Positions 42,205 through 54,250 of a stretch of DNA of 64,000 nucleotides are shown one piece after another. Every line of letters begins with the position of its first letter. Position 1 is the stretch's first letter. This DNA comes from Bemisia tabaci. Taxonomy: Eukaryota > Arthropoda > Insecta > Hemiptera > Aleyrodidae. Made by a program: the position numbers and the translations under genes. Below the pieces are notes generated by a model that made no database searches, was not told the origin of the DNA, and saw only the letters and a list, made by a program, of their open reading frames with translations. The stretch is taken from positions 3,547,501-3,611,500 of the forward strand of contig NC_092798.1 of assembly GCF_918797505.1 (NCBI RefSeq), given 5' to 3'.

Positions 42205-42456
42205 CACATTTAGCAAAAAGGAACCAGCGCGGTTACAGTGTTTTCAAAATCGTGCAACTTCTCCTGACCTTTTAAAAATACTCAATATGTACAGTATTAA
42301 AATCCACACAATTATTTTTCTTTAAAATTAACAATTTTTTGGTGGGAAACCAAAAGTATTTGCTATTCTGAGAGATTTGTTAGATTATTATGAAAGAGCA
42401 ACATTTTCATGACACTGCAATCGCGCTGGATCCTTTGTGCTGGATGCAATCCAGTT
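42205..42456. mobile_element. F-family MITE, copy 5
   Basis: GGATCACATTTAGCAAAAAG, GAACCAGCGCGGTTACAGTG is mirrored by CACTGCAATCGCGCTGGATC, CTTTGTGCTGGATGCAATCC. Confidence 0.75.
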
Positions 42457-42460
42457 ATAT

Positions 42461-42834
42461 GATTGGCTCCTCCATCACTAGCTTCAAGGAACTTTTAGGA
42501 CCCAAAAGTAGCGGACTCAGTATGTAAATGTAAAAAGAAAATGACTTAAAATGTAGTTTATTTGCATATCGCAGGGAGAACTTTACTCAATCGTATTATT
42601 ACGACGTATTTACAGAGTTTTACGACTAACCTGGTGCTATTTTCGAGAAAAATAATTTTGGACGTAGTGCGGATGCCAGCACTTGCGGTTGGTGATAATC
42701 GTCAAACGTTGGCAATGACTTCCCTCTCATCCTCAAAAACCAAAACAAAGCGCCGGTATTTTTGAGTCCTGAGCCCCGCCTGCATGAAAAGTGGAGGGGG
42801 GAGATTTCCATACTCTCTCTATCAAGGAACTCTT
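42461..42834 (-). mobile_element. W-family element, copy 2, truncated
   Basis: Reverse to copy 1: CAAAACAAAGCGCCGGTATT, TTTGAGTCCTGAGCC and CATACTCTCTCTATCAAGGA match its left part. TTTTAGGACCCAAAAGTAGC at 42494 matches its right part. The outermost right end is lost. Confidence 0.7.
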
Positions 42835-42941
42835 CTCCTTAGGGAGCCCTCTTTGTTTTATAATGTCATTAAGGGAGGTTCAAGAGGATCCTAAATATGA
42901 TGTCATACAAAGGGCGATTTTTGCAATCCGCGAGTAAAATT

Positions 42942-43065
42942 TGGACGTATTTCTATCAAACGGAACTATGTGCATTATGACGTGAGCCCTGTTGTGCATA
43001 TATTATGATGGATCTCAGGGCTCACGTCATAATGCACATAGTTTTTTTTGTCAGGAATACATCCA
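42942..43065. mobile_element. C-family MITE, copy 5
   Basis: TGGACGTATTTCTATCAAAC, GTGCATTATGACGTGAGCCC is mirrored by GGGCTCACGTCATAATGCAC. The right tip is slightly damaged (a T-run after ATAG). Confidence 0.8.
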
Positions 43066-43850
43066 TTTGACAGAAATACTGAAAAAAAAAAAAATAAAAT
43101 AAAAAAAATACTGAAAACAGGTCTTTAAAAGGGATTACAGTGATTTACCACTACAAAAAATACAAAGTAAGAAAGAAAGTATATTGCGAGTTCGGTACAT
43201 TTTAAGGTAGGTTCGCACCTGCCTAAAAGTTTGTCAAAATGATGGAATTTTCTCCGTATTTTGCAGGTTTTTCGGTGGTGGATCATCGTAATCTCTTCTG
43301 AAAACCTACTTCCAAAGTTATACTGTAGAATCTTATTTAAGGTTTGCAAAAACTGCGCCCTTTTTTTGAAACCATTTTACGCACCTTCTTGAAGCTTCCT
43401 TACTGATAAAGTTAACCATATGCGAAACTTTTTCGATGTGATGATCGTAATTTTCATGCCATTTTGCCTTAGAAAAGTCTCATCCTACGGCTATATCTCT
43501 TGCTTGTAGCAACCCCATTTTATCGGGTGTCTTGAAGCAAATCACGAGTACCTATTCAAGTTTTTCAGTCTTTGGAGCATGATTCTGACGATCTTAATTT
43601 TTACTTCATACTATATTTAATGTTGCTCTTACCTTCAAGGACGAGAAAGAACAGCTAGCAGATCCAGTGGAGCGAAAAGCCTGAAAAAATAGAAAATGCA
43701 ATTAATGCAAAATAGTTACAAAGAGCAGCTCAATAAAAAAAATATTCACGATTATACATCTAAATAGATAGTCGCGAAGTTAATATCTCAGTGTTTAAAG
43801 ATATGATTTTTTTTCGTATCTCATCAATACACGCTTAGATGCTCCAATGG
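43066..43850. other. Single-copy stretch
   Basis: A-rich at 43081-43110. GGCTATATCTCTTGCTTGTA at 43491 resembles the right tip of D', but no full element was found. Confidence 0.35.
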
Positions 43851-44032
43851 TTTAAATCGATCCAGTTCAGCAGAAGAAACCAAGCCACATCAAACTGAGG
43901 TAAATTTTGTAGAGAGGAGCCATTATTTCTGGCTCTTTTTAGAAGCAACTTATGTGTCATTAATTTCCATATGCAGATAGGTGTTTTAAAGGATAAGCCG
44001 GGAATGGTAGTTCTTGATTGAGAAATAAGTTA
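43851..44032. mobile_element. G/F-like composite fragment
   Basis: CCAGTTCAGCAGAAGAAACC, AAGCCACATC resembles an F left end. It is followed by a G-like body (AGCAACTTATGTGTCATTAA, TTTCCATATGCAGATAGGTG) and a TAGTTCTTGATTGAGAAATA end. Confidence 0.5.
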
Positions 44033-44648
44033 AATTAGATCCGAGGAGAGGTCATTTTAAATTGTATTCCTCGATTAGACTTAACATCATTTAGGATATA
44101 GCTCGACTCCTATCTTCTTTTTAAAAATAGTTTTTCCTCGATTTTGAGTTTTGACAGGAGAATATCCACACCATAGCTCTACACATAAGCTCTGTAGAAC
44201 TGCACTTAATTAATTTTTACCCTCAAAATGTGGCGTAGTCAATTTCTGCTGGACAATGCCCACTAAAAGTGTGATACCTAATGGATTCATTCCTGAAAAT
44301 AATCGTTAATTGAATGTTCCACCTCAACATCAAATTAGCACAGTTGGTGAGACTTGCTGGTTAACGAAATCAGATTTTACGCTGAAGAAAGAAAAAGAAA
44401 ACCCCCTCAACCACTTCTTTACGAAATAAAAAAACCAGGTGTTCCCACAGGTGCAAGTTGTATTAAAGAGATCATCTAGGGCAAAACAGAGCTGAGTGGC
44501 CCGGGAAGAAACAAAGATAGTCGTTGAAAAAACATGAACTAACTAGACTAATGCTCAAAAGTAATATCAAAAGTGAGGGGGACTCAAATTGAATTCTTTT
44601 CTCCTCTCAAAGAGAAAGGAAGAAAGGTCTGGCAGCTTGTGGCTTCAA
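44033..44648. other. Stretch without recognised feature
   Basis: AT-rich with no hairpin, repeat or credible coding signal. Confidence 0.35.
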
Positions 44649-45008
44649 CTTAAAAAGAGAGCTGAGCGCCCCGCGTTGCCAACCATGAATCCCCATGATT
44701 TTAACTCACGAAATAAACGCGTATCTACTGACGTTTTATAATGCGATGAGGGTTGTTTTAAAAAATTAAGCACTGGAACCATTCAGCGGGCTGATTATTG
44801 ACATTGATAGAAAAAGCAGTAGACGATACTTAAAAAGAGAACTGCGCGCCCTGCGGCGCCAACAATGATGAATGCCCATTATATTTTTCTAACACAGTAA
44901 ACAAGAATTTGCTTACGTTTTGTAATGCATTATGGGTTGTTTTAAAAAATTAAGCTCTGAAACCGTTCGCCGGGCTGATTATTAATATTGATATACAAGG
45001 TAGTAGGC
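44649..45008 (+). repeat. 180-bp tandem duplication
   Basis: Units at 44649-44828 and 44829-45008 share CTTAAAAAGAGA.CTG.GCGCC, GGGTTGTTTTAAAAAATTAA and CGGGCTGATTATT. They are moderately diverged. Confidence 0.75.
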
Positions 45009-45214
45009 AAAAGGAAAGTGGACTCAAAGTCACATACCCATGAAGTCAAAGGCACAAAGTCTTTAGTTCATCTGCTAGTTCTACCCGAATTTCCTTGAAA
45101 ATCTCAAGTTATGATTTTTAAAAGCAATAGTGAAAGATGGCTTCGATGAGCCTCTTTGATGCCTCCAGTTTGTGTACGGAGAGGACTCCTCTGGTAAGAA
45201 TAAATCGTCTCGGG

Positions 45215-46195
45215 AGGACGATCATCGATGGAATTGTTGACTGTTGCCTTTAAAATCAGACCATGAGATTTTCGAAGAAATTCGAATGGAACTGGCGGCT
45301 AAATTAAAGTCTTTGTGCCGGTTTGGAAATTTGTGAAACAATCAGGGGATATTTTTGGGCGGGAACTTTCCTTGACACGAAAAAGGAACTTCTCAGCATA
45401 AAAATTTAGACTTTCAACGTTAAAATAAAATTGAATACTTTATTTTAACTCCAAAAGTCATTTTAGGCTCTTCGTGATCCTGATAAATGAAAATTACTCA
45501 TCATTTTGTATTCGACGTATGCAGTGCAAACAGCACTGAAAGTCAACACATCAAGACTACTCTTGGTAGGTCGCGGTCGGACCAACATAAAACGCCTTCA
45601 AATGCGTGTGATACTGTGCAACACACCCAAGTTGATATAGTTGTATTCTTAGGTTCGAACCTAACTCAAGTGAATTGCTCTACTAAATAAGGCATTTCAG
45701 TCTATGGATTTCTGCGTTTCAAGTTAACTCGCATATTTTATGCCCATTATCGCTCGTGACAAGAATAATAAGCAAGTCTTGAGTATTTAATTCAAAGTAC
45801 GCGGTTTTAAGTTATGGCGGATGTGGTGTTGAATGTCATCTTACACTACACTTACATCTTACACTAAGTCAACGCATCAGGACTACTCTCCATAGGTCGG
45901 ACCAACTTAAAACGCCTTCAAATGCGTGTGATACTGTGCAACACACCCAAGTTGATATAGTTGTATTCTTAGGTTTGAACCTAATTCATCTGCCGAATAA
46001 GCCGTGTCAACCTGTTAACTGCTGCATTTCAAATCCTTCGCGTATTTTATGCCGAGTATCAACCGAATAAATCGTCCGAATAAACCAGAAGACGATCAGC
46101 GATGACATTGTTGCCTTTGGAATCAGACCTTGATATTTTCAAAGAAATTCAAATTGAACCGGCAGGTAAAATAAAGTCTTTGTGCCTGTTTCAGG
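45215..46195 (+). repeat. E-family repeat, copy 3, with duplicated flanks
   Basis: Two E cores lie here (palindromes at 45649-45664 and 45969-45984). The outer block GATTTTCGAAGAAATTCGAA, AAATTAAAGTCTTTGTGCC at 45263-45321 recurs at about 46133-46185, bracketing them. CTCAGCATAAAAATTTAGAC, CTCATCATTTTGTATTCGAC match the other E copies. Confidence 0.75.
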
Positions 46196-47324
46196 AGCCC
46201 AGCTCGTGCATTTCGGACGTGGCAGAATAGCTTAGATACCACTTGAAAAAAAATTGTCAATATTTCCTCTACATTTTAAAATATTCCAGGATTAAATTTA
46301 TAATACAAGCGACGGAGAAGCGAATAAAAAAGAGAGACAGTCTGATTATAATCTCATCTATTCCACGGAAATTGGCTCCTCTTCAAATCATCTGGCGCTC
46401 CGAAGTTTGGCTCGCTCGACCGTGTCGATATATTATACACACACGCATTGGTTTTATTTATTGGAAAGGCCAAAAGCACGTACGACAAGGGTTAAATTGG
46501 TTCAATCTCCTCGAATGGGTGTGTTTGCTTTTTACATAAAAGAAATGCGACGCGATTACTTTCGAGTCAAAGTTTTTGTTGGGAAGAAACCTCCTCAAGG
46601 AGACTAAGGCCTTACTCTGCTCCATTGATATATCTATGATGCTATACGCAATTTTACTGTCAAAATTTTGTCGAAGAACCGTTAAAATATTGTACAATTC
46701 AACATTCGCATCAATTTTATATTTTCTAAATTGAGGAAGTTTTTCCTTTTTTTCTGAATGGATGACAAAAGAAAAGTACAAGTCAAAGCGCCATAATGCA
46801 TCGATTTTCTTCACATGAAACACCGCAGCCACATCAAATTCAAAACATAAAAAAGAAATTAGTATTTTCTGCATCGAGTTTCAAAATAAACTCGGCATGT
46901 ACCTTCAAATTTGAATTAAATCGCGTACTTAATAAAGTCACAGCCTATACATTATGAAATATCTCTAGAGATGAAATACTCCTTGAAAGCAGACTTGTTT
47001 TTGACGAGCTAAACAGTGCCATCTAGCACTAACGAATGAAAAACATTTTTGAGAAACGTAACTAAAGCTTGGAGGATTTTCAAAAGAACAATAAAACTTA
47101 GGAACTAGACCACTTGATGGAGGCCATTTTGGGTTCCGTGTACAGTGGTAAAAGGAGGATGTTCCTTCTTTGTTCGTTTCGCTCTTTCGAAGTTTGTCAC
47201 ATTCCCATTAAGTGAATCTATCGCTAGCGGCCATTAAGTCGGCGAGTCACGAGAGGTAGCCGTATAAACCATGACTTCGGTCCGCCTTCAATTCGGTAAT
47301 TATGCAACATGCATACAACGTAGC
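46196..47324. other. Stretch without recognised feature
   Basis: AT-rich. The longest frame is 46458-46874 on the minus strand (138 codons). It has no recognised domain, and I saw no convincing splice or start context, so it is not called. Confidence 0.35.
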
Positions 47325-47575
47325 TGCCGTGCTAAGGAAAAACGCCATACGAACCTTCAGGCGTTGCCAAATATCCTTTGATAAAACACGAATTTCCTGG
47401 TAAACACATGCATATTTTTCTTCCAATTTTACATGTAATTTTGTTCGCAATTTCACCTGAAGTTTCTGAAAATTTCAAGGCAAAATATTTATAACTCGCC
47501 TCAGAAATAAACATTTTATCGAAGGAAATTTCGCAACTCTCGAATGTTTATACGGCGTTATTCCTTAGCACGGCA
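47325..47575. mobile_element. A-family MITE, copy 14 (well preserved)
   Basis: TGCCGTGCTAAGGAAAAACG, CCATACGAACC, GCGTTGCCAAATATCC to AATGTTTATACGGCGTTATT, CCTTAGCACGGCA. 251 bp with nearly perfect tips. Confidence 0.9.
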
Positions 47576-47591
47576 GAGAAGTTATGGACTT

Positions 47592-47650
47592 ACGCTACCT
47601 TGCTAAATGCCGTATGAACATTCGAATGTTACCTTTCTCCTGATAGCACT
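47592..47650 (+). mobile_element. A-family left-end fragment
   Basis: TACCTTGCTAAATGCCGTAT, GAACATTCGAATGTTACC matches the first 50 bp of family A and then stops. Confidence 0.55.
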
Positions 47651-47737
47651 ATAAAAATCAGAATCGTTTTTTTACCTCTTTTTGTCATTTTATTTATTAA
47701 TCATGGGTTTAATTCCTTGTGTTTTCTTGTTCTGCTC

Positions 47738-47988
47738 TTCCGTGCTAAGGAAGAACGTTGTATAAGCCTCCAAACGTTGCCAAATTTCCTTCAAGAAAAA
47801 CCGAATTTACTGAGAAAATGGTAAATATTTTCCCTAAAATTTCTCAGTCAATTTTGCTCAAGATTTAATCGAAAATATCTGAACATTTCAAGAAAAAATA
47901 TGCATAACTTTCCTCAAAAGTACGTGTTTTATCCTGAGAAATTAGGCAGCTCTTCAATGTAATACGGCGTTTTTCCTTAGTGCGGCAG
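47738..47988. mobile_element. A-family MITE, copy 15
   Basis: TTCCGTGCTAAGGAAGAACG, TTGTATAAGCC, CGTTGCCAAATTTCC to TCAATGTAATACGGCGTTTT, TCCTTAGTGCGGCA. 251 bp. Confidence 0.85.
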
Positions 47989-48305
47989 GAGGGCTCATCT
48001 TAGATTTTCTATTAGTTTGGGTTTTACGGTATGGTTATTTCATTTATACTGTTATCCTGATTAAAGATTAGTGGTAGTTCGTTTGCACATTATTTAGTTC
48101 CCACAGGAACTCCAACATTTATCTAGAGGTAAGGTATACAATTGTTCTCCCTTGGTATCGCCTGCAGACACACTGAAAAAAATTGCGAACGAAATGCGTA
48201 GAAGATTTTAAACAAAATGACTCGAAAATTCTCTAGAAAATGTTTATTTTAATTTACAGCCTCCAATGGAGCATACAACGCAAAGCGCGGAAGTGCTCAC
48301 ATTTT

Positions 48306-48470
48306 CAGTGGCGTGGCGTGATTTGCGATTTATCGATTGTTATGCCATTTGAACCCATGGTAAAGAATCGATTATTAAGGTGTTCGCTGCGAACACCCTG
48401 TTTATCGATCCTTTTCCATAGGTTTAAATGGCCGATCAATCGATAAATCGCAAAACACGCCACGCCACTG
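48306..48470. mobile_element. I-family MITE, copy 3, with target duplication
   Basis: CAGTGGCGTGGCGTGATTTG and CAAAACACGCCACGCCACTG are near-perfect inverted ends. Perfect 8-bp duplications CACATTTT lie at 48298-48305 and 48471-48478. The centre GGTGTTCGCTGCGAACACC is a perfect palindrome. 165 bp, the best copy of family I. Confidence 0.95.
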
Positions 48471-48478
48471 CACATTTT

Positions 48479-48987
48479 CTGGCCTCACGCAAGAGGAACA
48501 GGTTCTACTTATTTTATTTGTAGAAAACCAATATCGTTTTCTCAACCTCTCAAAAAGGACTTGGAAAAAAGACAATGGCTTTATATTTTTATCAATGGAC
48601 CTCTCTGGAAAGCGAATAGTTCTGCCGCCTTTATTTCGGAGTTTTGAGTGGCAATCGACTGCTCAAAAATATTATGACGCGTTTCTTTCCCTTGATTCAA
48701 TATATTGCTCTCGAGAAGATTCTTAAATCACCATTCTTGCCTCCCCTGACGAGAAGTCCGCTATATTTCAATTACTTAATGCGTATATTTAGCCCTATAC
48801 GAGAAAACGCGAGACAAAAGGAGAACTTTAATGCGTATGTAATACGAAAACGATCAGCGGTCAACGGGATTTTGAAGTAGATACCGAGTATTGTTTTGCA
48901 TTCAGTTTCCACTTCAACTTGGAATCTTCATACTTATAGACACCTTCGATGAAAGGGTTTCAGTATTGTGATTTTAATTAATTAGAA
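48479..48987. other. Stretch without recognised feature
   Basis: AT-rich, with no element or coding signal noted. Confidence 0.35.
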
Positions 48988-49590
48988 CTGCATTTTGCGA
49001 GGAGGAACTGTACAATTACTGAGTCAATACTGGGTCAAACACAAATCACACATACATCGCGGTTCAACGAAAAAGCTATTGAATGTTTCTTCATGGTACC
49101 AGTTTCTTACATTAACTGGTACAGCATCAGTTGAGGTCAAAAATTTTGATCCGGATTTTCTAGATCACGTTGGCACGATTGAAATACAGAAAGATATCGT
49201 CGGAAATGAGAAATAACACCAATAGAAAAGGTCTCTTCGGGCCATGTTCGCATAGAGCAACTGATTTGAAAAGTCACTTTGTGTTTAAATGCCTGCCACT
49301 CCATCTGTTTTTGCGCGGAATTACATTCAATCTACGCGGGATGCAAATAAGGGTATCAAGAAAAAGGGAGATACATTATTTCAAAAAATAAATTGAAATA
49401 ATTTTTTAATTTTTTTTAAAAAAGAGATTGAATATTTTTTAATTTTTTTTTAAAAAGAATGAAATTTTCTTTTTTGTTTTAAAAAACATATTGAAAATTT
49501 GTGCACGTAGTAATGGCAATATGTTTAATCCGAAAAGTTGATCTCCGAAAAAACGTCCGACCTCGCTCGGGCCATTTTCGCACTTGACTC
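48988..49590 (+). repeat. G end and Y repeat, copy 2
   Basis: AACTGCATTTTGCGAGGAGG, AAC resembles a G left end. From 49135 the sequence follows Y copy 1 (AATAGAAAAGGT, GGGCCATGTTCGCATAGAGC, GGATGCAAATAAGGG, AATCCGAAAAGTTGATCTCC). A T- and A-rich stretch at 49390-49500 is an expansion relative to copy 1. Confidence 0.55.
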
Positions 49591-50610
49591 CACGCAAAAA
49601 AGAAGCCCCATAAAATATGTGAGCATAACGAATAAGTCAGCCATTATTAACATCTCGCATAATGTGAATTACTCTATCAAAAGCAACCCTCACATTGGCT
49701 GCATAATGAAAAGTTAAAAACAGGCCTGTTATAAACTGGATTAGCATTGAAAGACCTAACAAAGATCCAAAATTTCAAAAATAAGAGATATTAGAAGGAG
49801 ACCCTAAATCTACAATAAAATTATTAATTTGGTTCAGGTTGAACTTACGAACAAACTTATAATTATGCATTTGCACTTTGGACATACGGTGTTTATCCTT
49901 AGCACACCTAAAAAGCTCGTACACTTCCGGCGGGAAAGCGCCCCACCGAGCGTCGCCGCCTCCCCCTTCCCCGCCCCCCGTGCGCCTATCCTTCACCCGT
50001 CGACACCCGCTCTTCCCAGAGCTCCGACCCATTGTCTATTTTTGATAGAAAACTCCCGCGTGCCCCCCCCCCCCTCCCGCCGCCCCGGCACCTGATTCGA
50101 TTTATTTTTTGACAGCGCTTTTTTGAGCAGAAACAATTGCAACGTTGACCGACAGCGAGGCGAGGGAAAATCCTACTCCGGCGCGCGGCGCCTACGGGTC
50201 AAAACCACCCAACCGCCCGTAGGATCGCTAGCGGGGTTGCGCGGTTTGGCTGGCGGCGGGGTTGTGTCGTGTCCACGTGCTTGATTCGTTCGCTTTAAGC
50301 CGCGCGCGATAGGAAAACTTCCAGGAAACGCGGCCTTTCACTCGTCACCTCCGCCGGGACGGTGGAGGGGGGAGAGGGGACGACGCCCCCCCCCCCCCCC
50401 CCGTGCCCCGCCGAGAGTGTCTTTTTTGTGGAAACGAGGGCAGGAAGGATAAGAGTGTGAGCTTTGCATTGTTTGTTTTCTCTCGAAAGTTTCGCGCGCG
50501 GAGCCGGAGCCGGGATCGGCCTGTGAGGAATTGGACGACGGCTTTTAGTCGCGTGGACCCAGTTGAGCAAAGAGGGATCGAGTTTTTCCGAAAGCGAGGA
50601 TTCGTCGTTT
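49591..50610. other. AT-rich spacer then CpG-rich island
   Basis: 49591-49890 is AT-rich without a feature, except that CTTTGGACATACGGTGTTTA, TCCTTAGCAC at 49876 is an A-family right end. 49910-50600 is strongly CpG-rich with C-runs at about 50066 and 50385-50401. No motif-bearing frame was seen. Confidence 0.4.
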
Positions 50611-50849
50611 CCTAGACGAAGGAACGTAACTACAAATCAATGTTGCCAAATTTCCCTTCGTAAATTGCATTTTAACCAGAAAAATCTTGGGCATTTCTAA
50701 CTGAAAATTTCACTGATTTTTCTTCAGATTTCATGCAAAAATCAGACAAATTTGGATAAAAATTGCACACTTACATTTTTTTAAAATAAATTAATTGTTG
50801 GAGTCAATTTGGCAACCTTGGATTGGAGTTACATTCCTTCGTGCGGGAG
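50611..50849. mobile_element. HH-family element, copy 3 (best copy)
   Basis: CCTAGACGAAGGAACGTAAC and GTTACATTCCTTCGTGCGGG are inverted ends, followed inward by AATGTTGCCAAATTTCCC/GTCAATTTGGCAACCTTG. Middle as in 29345-29587. Confidence 0.75.
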
Positions 50850-50934
50850 ACGACGGATTGTGCTCGTTAGTTGCTTGGGAAACTCCGATCGTATCACTGC
50901 GATATTGGTTTCTTTTTCTAAACTGAACGACATA

Positions 50935-51189
50935 TCGTCACCTTCCAGGCAAAGTATCACAAGCGCCATGCGACGTTTAAAAATTTCCGCCGCCATTTTA
51001 TTTCTTTACTGAGAAATTGTTGGTTGAATCTGTTCGGAAATTTTACTAAATTTTATCGGCAGCACAAAGAAAATTCAGTGAAATTTTCGGACAGCTTCGT
51101 TGAACAATTTCTCTGTAAAAAAATAAAATGGCGGCGGAAATTTTTAAACGTCGCATGGCGCTTGTGATACTTTGCCTGGAAGGTGACGA
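50935..51189. mobile_element. O-family palindromic element, copy 2
   Basis: TCGTCACCTTCCAGGCAAAG, TATCACAAGCGCCATGCGAC and TTTAAAAATTTCCGCCGCCA are mirrored exactly on the right up to TTTGCCTGGAAGGTGACGA. The outer arms are about 75 bp and almost perfect. 255 bp. Confidence 0.88.
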
Positions 51190-51191
51190 TT

Positions 51192-51313
51192 TAGCAATCA
51201 GGAACTATAAAATCTGGCTCATCCTAAAAACACTTGTGTGCTGACGGACACAAACATTGTATAGATTGTTTTCAAACTGAGCCAAATATTGTAGTTCCTA
51301 ATTGCAAAATATA
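51192..51313. mobile_element. G-family element
   Basis: GCAATCAGGAACTATAAAAT is mirrored by TTGTAGTTCCTAATTGCAAA. The interior CTCATCCTAAAAACACTTGT is reduced. Confidence 0.6.
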
Positions 51314-51369
51314 GTCAGATTTATTTCACTAATGGGTCGTATTCAATGCATCAAACACGCCACATCTGG

Positions 51370-52510
51370 CCACACCATTTGGTCCGTCAGTCAAACTGCG
51401 CACGAGTAGTGCTCACTCTTCCAAATTTTTACAAAAAAAGTATAAATTCATAATAAGCAAGACTTGAGTACCGAACTCAAAACCCGGGGTTTTAAATGAC
51501 TGCAGATGTGGTATCAAGTACCATCTTGGCCCCTGTTTTATCGGTTCTTGTGAAACTCTTTATGAGGGATCACTTTTTGACAGGGATTGGCCTTAACATG
51601 GAAAAAGTACTCATCGGCATAAAAATTCAGACTTTCAACTCTAATAAAAAGGTAAATTCTTTACATTGCCCCAGAATGTCATTTTAGGCTCTTCGTAACA
51701 CTGATAATCAAAATTACTCATCGTTTTGTATACGACGTATGCAGCGCAAGCAGCACTTAAAGTCAACACATCAAGACTACTCTTGGTAGGTCGCGGTCGG
51801 ACCAACATAAAACGCCTTCAAATGAGCGTGATACTGTGCAACACACCCAAGTTGATATAGTTGTATTCTTAGGTTCGAACCTAACTCGAGTGAATTGCTC
51901 TACTAAATAAGGCATGTCAGCCTATGAATTTTTGAGTTTCAAGTTACCTCGCATATTTTATGCCTATTATTGCCCGTGACAAGAATAATAAGCAAGGCTT
52001 GAGTACTTAATTCGAAATCCGCGGTTTTAAATTATGGCGGATGTGGCGTTGAATGTGATCTTGGCTCCTATTTGATCGATTTTTGTGAAACTATCAAGGG
52101 GTATTTTTGGAAGGGAACTTTCCTCGACACGAAAAAAGAACTTCTCAGCATCAAAATTTAGACTTTCAACGTTAAAATAAAATAAAATTGAATACTTCAT
52201 TTTAACTCGAAATGTCATTTTAGGCTCTTCGTGACAGTGATATATGAAAATTACTCATCATTTTGCATTCAACGTATGCAGTGCAAGCAGCACTTACAGT
52301 CAACTCATCAGGACTACTCTCCATAGGACGGACCAATATAAAACGCCTTCAACTGAGTGTGATACTGTGCAACACACCAAAGTTGAAATAGTTGTATTCT
52401 TAGGTTGGAACCTAACTCATCTGCCGAATAAGCCATTTCAGCCTGTTAACTGCTACATTTCAAGTTACTTCGCGTATTTTATGCCGAGAATTGCCCGTGT
52501 GAAATATGTA
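51370..52510 (+). repeat. E-family repeat, copy 4, two cores
   Basis: It matches E at 10262-11190 in reverse, including the outer block CAGTCAAACTGCGCACGAG, AAAACCCGGGGTTTTAAATG. Cores with palindromes lie at 51869-51884 and 52400-52415 (one variant). The whole unit restarts at about 51985 (AATAATAAGCAAGGCTTGAG), so the larger unit is repeated, unlike the triple-core copy at 10.4 kb. Confidence 0.75.
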
Positions 52511-53390
52511 AGCCTCTATCGATTTAAAAAGAAAGAGTTATCATTATTAATGTGTGCGACGAAAAAGGCTTACCTTAGGGAAAACCTGTTCTCGAAACTT
52601 TTATAGCTTTTGAGCACGCCCATCACGTGGGTGAGTTCAAATAAGCGTCTAATCTGGTGTCCCCAGCTGTTTTAATCGTCATAATCTGAGAAACATGGGC
52701 AGATCAAATTTTTTTCTCATTTTCCACACTATTGTTGACTATTACATGCTATTTCCCACTTTATTTGGACTGAAATAAAAATTTAGGAGAACTTTGAATG
52801 TGCAAATTGCCTACATTTGTCCCAAATTTGCGTGTCCCCCGTGCCTGGTTCTTGACTTTAAATCGATGTTGCAGCATAACTAGAGTGATTATTTAAGAAA
52901 ACTTTATCGGAGATGATAGGTAATGCTTTTGAATTTGAGAAAAAAAATATGTCAATTTATTTTTTGCTCCATCAATAACTTTTTCACGCGCTAGAATCAT
53001 TGTCCCGAGCAACAGTCAGCAACAGTCAGGAGAGACATGGCAACGATGTAATAAGCTCTAAATGATTGCCGTAACGTTGAGGTTTTTCCAAAAACGACTT
53101 TTTTTGTTTTGATTGAATAGTTCACACGTCGTAGATGGCAAAAATTCTGAAATTCGCAAATTTTTGTGCAAGATTAACGCCATTAACGATGCCAAACAGA
53201 ATGCTATACACGATAACTAACAGGCCGTCAAGCATACACACACACACTAATATCAGCTCGTAAAATACTTTCGAAGTGTGCGTTAGGGAAAATTTTCTCT
53301 TATTCCGATCCTCTAGGATGTGCTACTAAATATTCCGTGAAAAAAAACACCAAAATTGTCTTTACTGTTAGAGATAAGCTTAAAAAACAG
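52511..53390. other. Stretch without recognised feature
   Basis: AT-rich. A short AC run is near 53238. No gene or element noted. Confidence 0.35.
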
Positions 53391-53394
53391 CTTA

Positions 53395-53466
53395 TTCCAT
53401 CCTGTCCCGTTCCATCTTGTCCCGTTCCATCCTGTCCCATATGTTTCCATCCTGTCCCATGTCCCA
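53395..53466 (+). repeat. 15-bp minisatellite
   Basis: TTCCATCCTGTCCCG is repeated about four times, the last units spaced by ATATGT. The minus-strand frame rich in Gly-Gln-Asp-Gly-Thr is a product of this repeat. Confidence 0.8.
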
Positions 53467-53504
53467 GTTTAGTGGGACAGAGTGGAAAACTGTTACAACT
53501 GAGA

Positions 53505-54250
53505 CTGCTTTTAGCCCTGTAGGCGCTCTTTCCTACCGATTTAAGTGAAACTTGGTATCCGGGGGTATTTTTCAATGGGGAACTCGAATTTTTAGTCGAA
53601 TTTTGAAAATTCGAAAATCCAAGATGGCGGACATTGCCTAAAATGCTATCGCAGCGCCTAATCAACTGAGGCTTGTTTGTTTAAGCCCTGTAGGCGCTCT
53701 TTTCGACCGATTTAAGTGAAACTTGGTATCCGGGGGTATTTTTCAATGGGAAACTTGAATTTTTAGTCGAATTTTCGAAATTCGAAAATCCAAGATGGCG
53801 GACATGACCTAAAATGCTATCTCAGCGCCTAATCAATCGATTTACGCGAAACTTGGTACCCGGGGGTATTTTTGAATGGGAAACTCGAATTTTTAGTCGA
53901 ATTTTCAAAATTCGAAAATCCAAGATGGCGGACGTCGCCTAAAATGCTATCTCAGCACCTAATCAGTCGATTAAAGTGAAACTTGGTACCCGGGGTATTT
54001 TTCAATGGGAAACTTGAATTTTTAGTCGAATTTTCAAAATTCGAAAATCCAAGATGGCGGACATGGCCTATAATGCTATCTCAGCACCTAATCAATCGAT
54101 TTACGCGAAACTTGGTACCCGCGGGTATTTTTGAATGAGGAACTCGAATTTTAGTCAAATTTCCAAGATTCGAAAATCTAAGGTGGTGGCCGTGGCTTAA
54201 AACACTATCTCGGTAACTAATTAATTGATTTTAATGAAACTGGACCGGAA
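53505..54250 (+). repeat. Tandem array, about 130-bp unit
   Basis: Units begin with CGATTTAAGTGAAACTTGGT or a variant at about 53537, 53708, 53838, 53968 and 54097, with a partial unit at 54226. Each has CCGGGGGTATTTTTCAATGG, CTCGAATTTTTAGTCGAATT, TTCGAAAATCCAAGATGGCG and AAATGCTATCTCAGC. The first unit is 171 bp because of an extra CCCTGTAGGCGCTCTTT block. Confidence 0.88.

Noticed and set aside
46458..46874. 138-codon minus-strand frame
   Set aside because: No recognised domain, AT-rich composition bias and no support from splice or start context.
45487..52606. Similar peptides starting MKITHHF in two E copies
   Set aside because: Other E copies (4.7 kb and 51.7 kb) have stops in the same frame, so the likeness reflects the repeat and not a protein.
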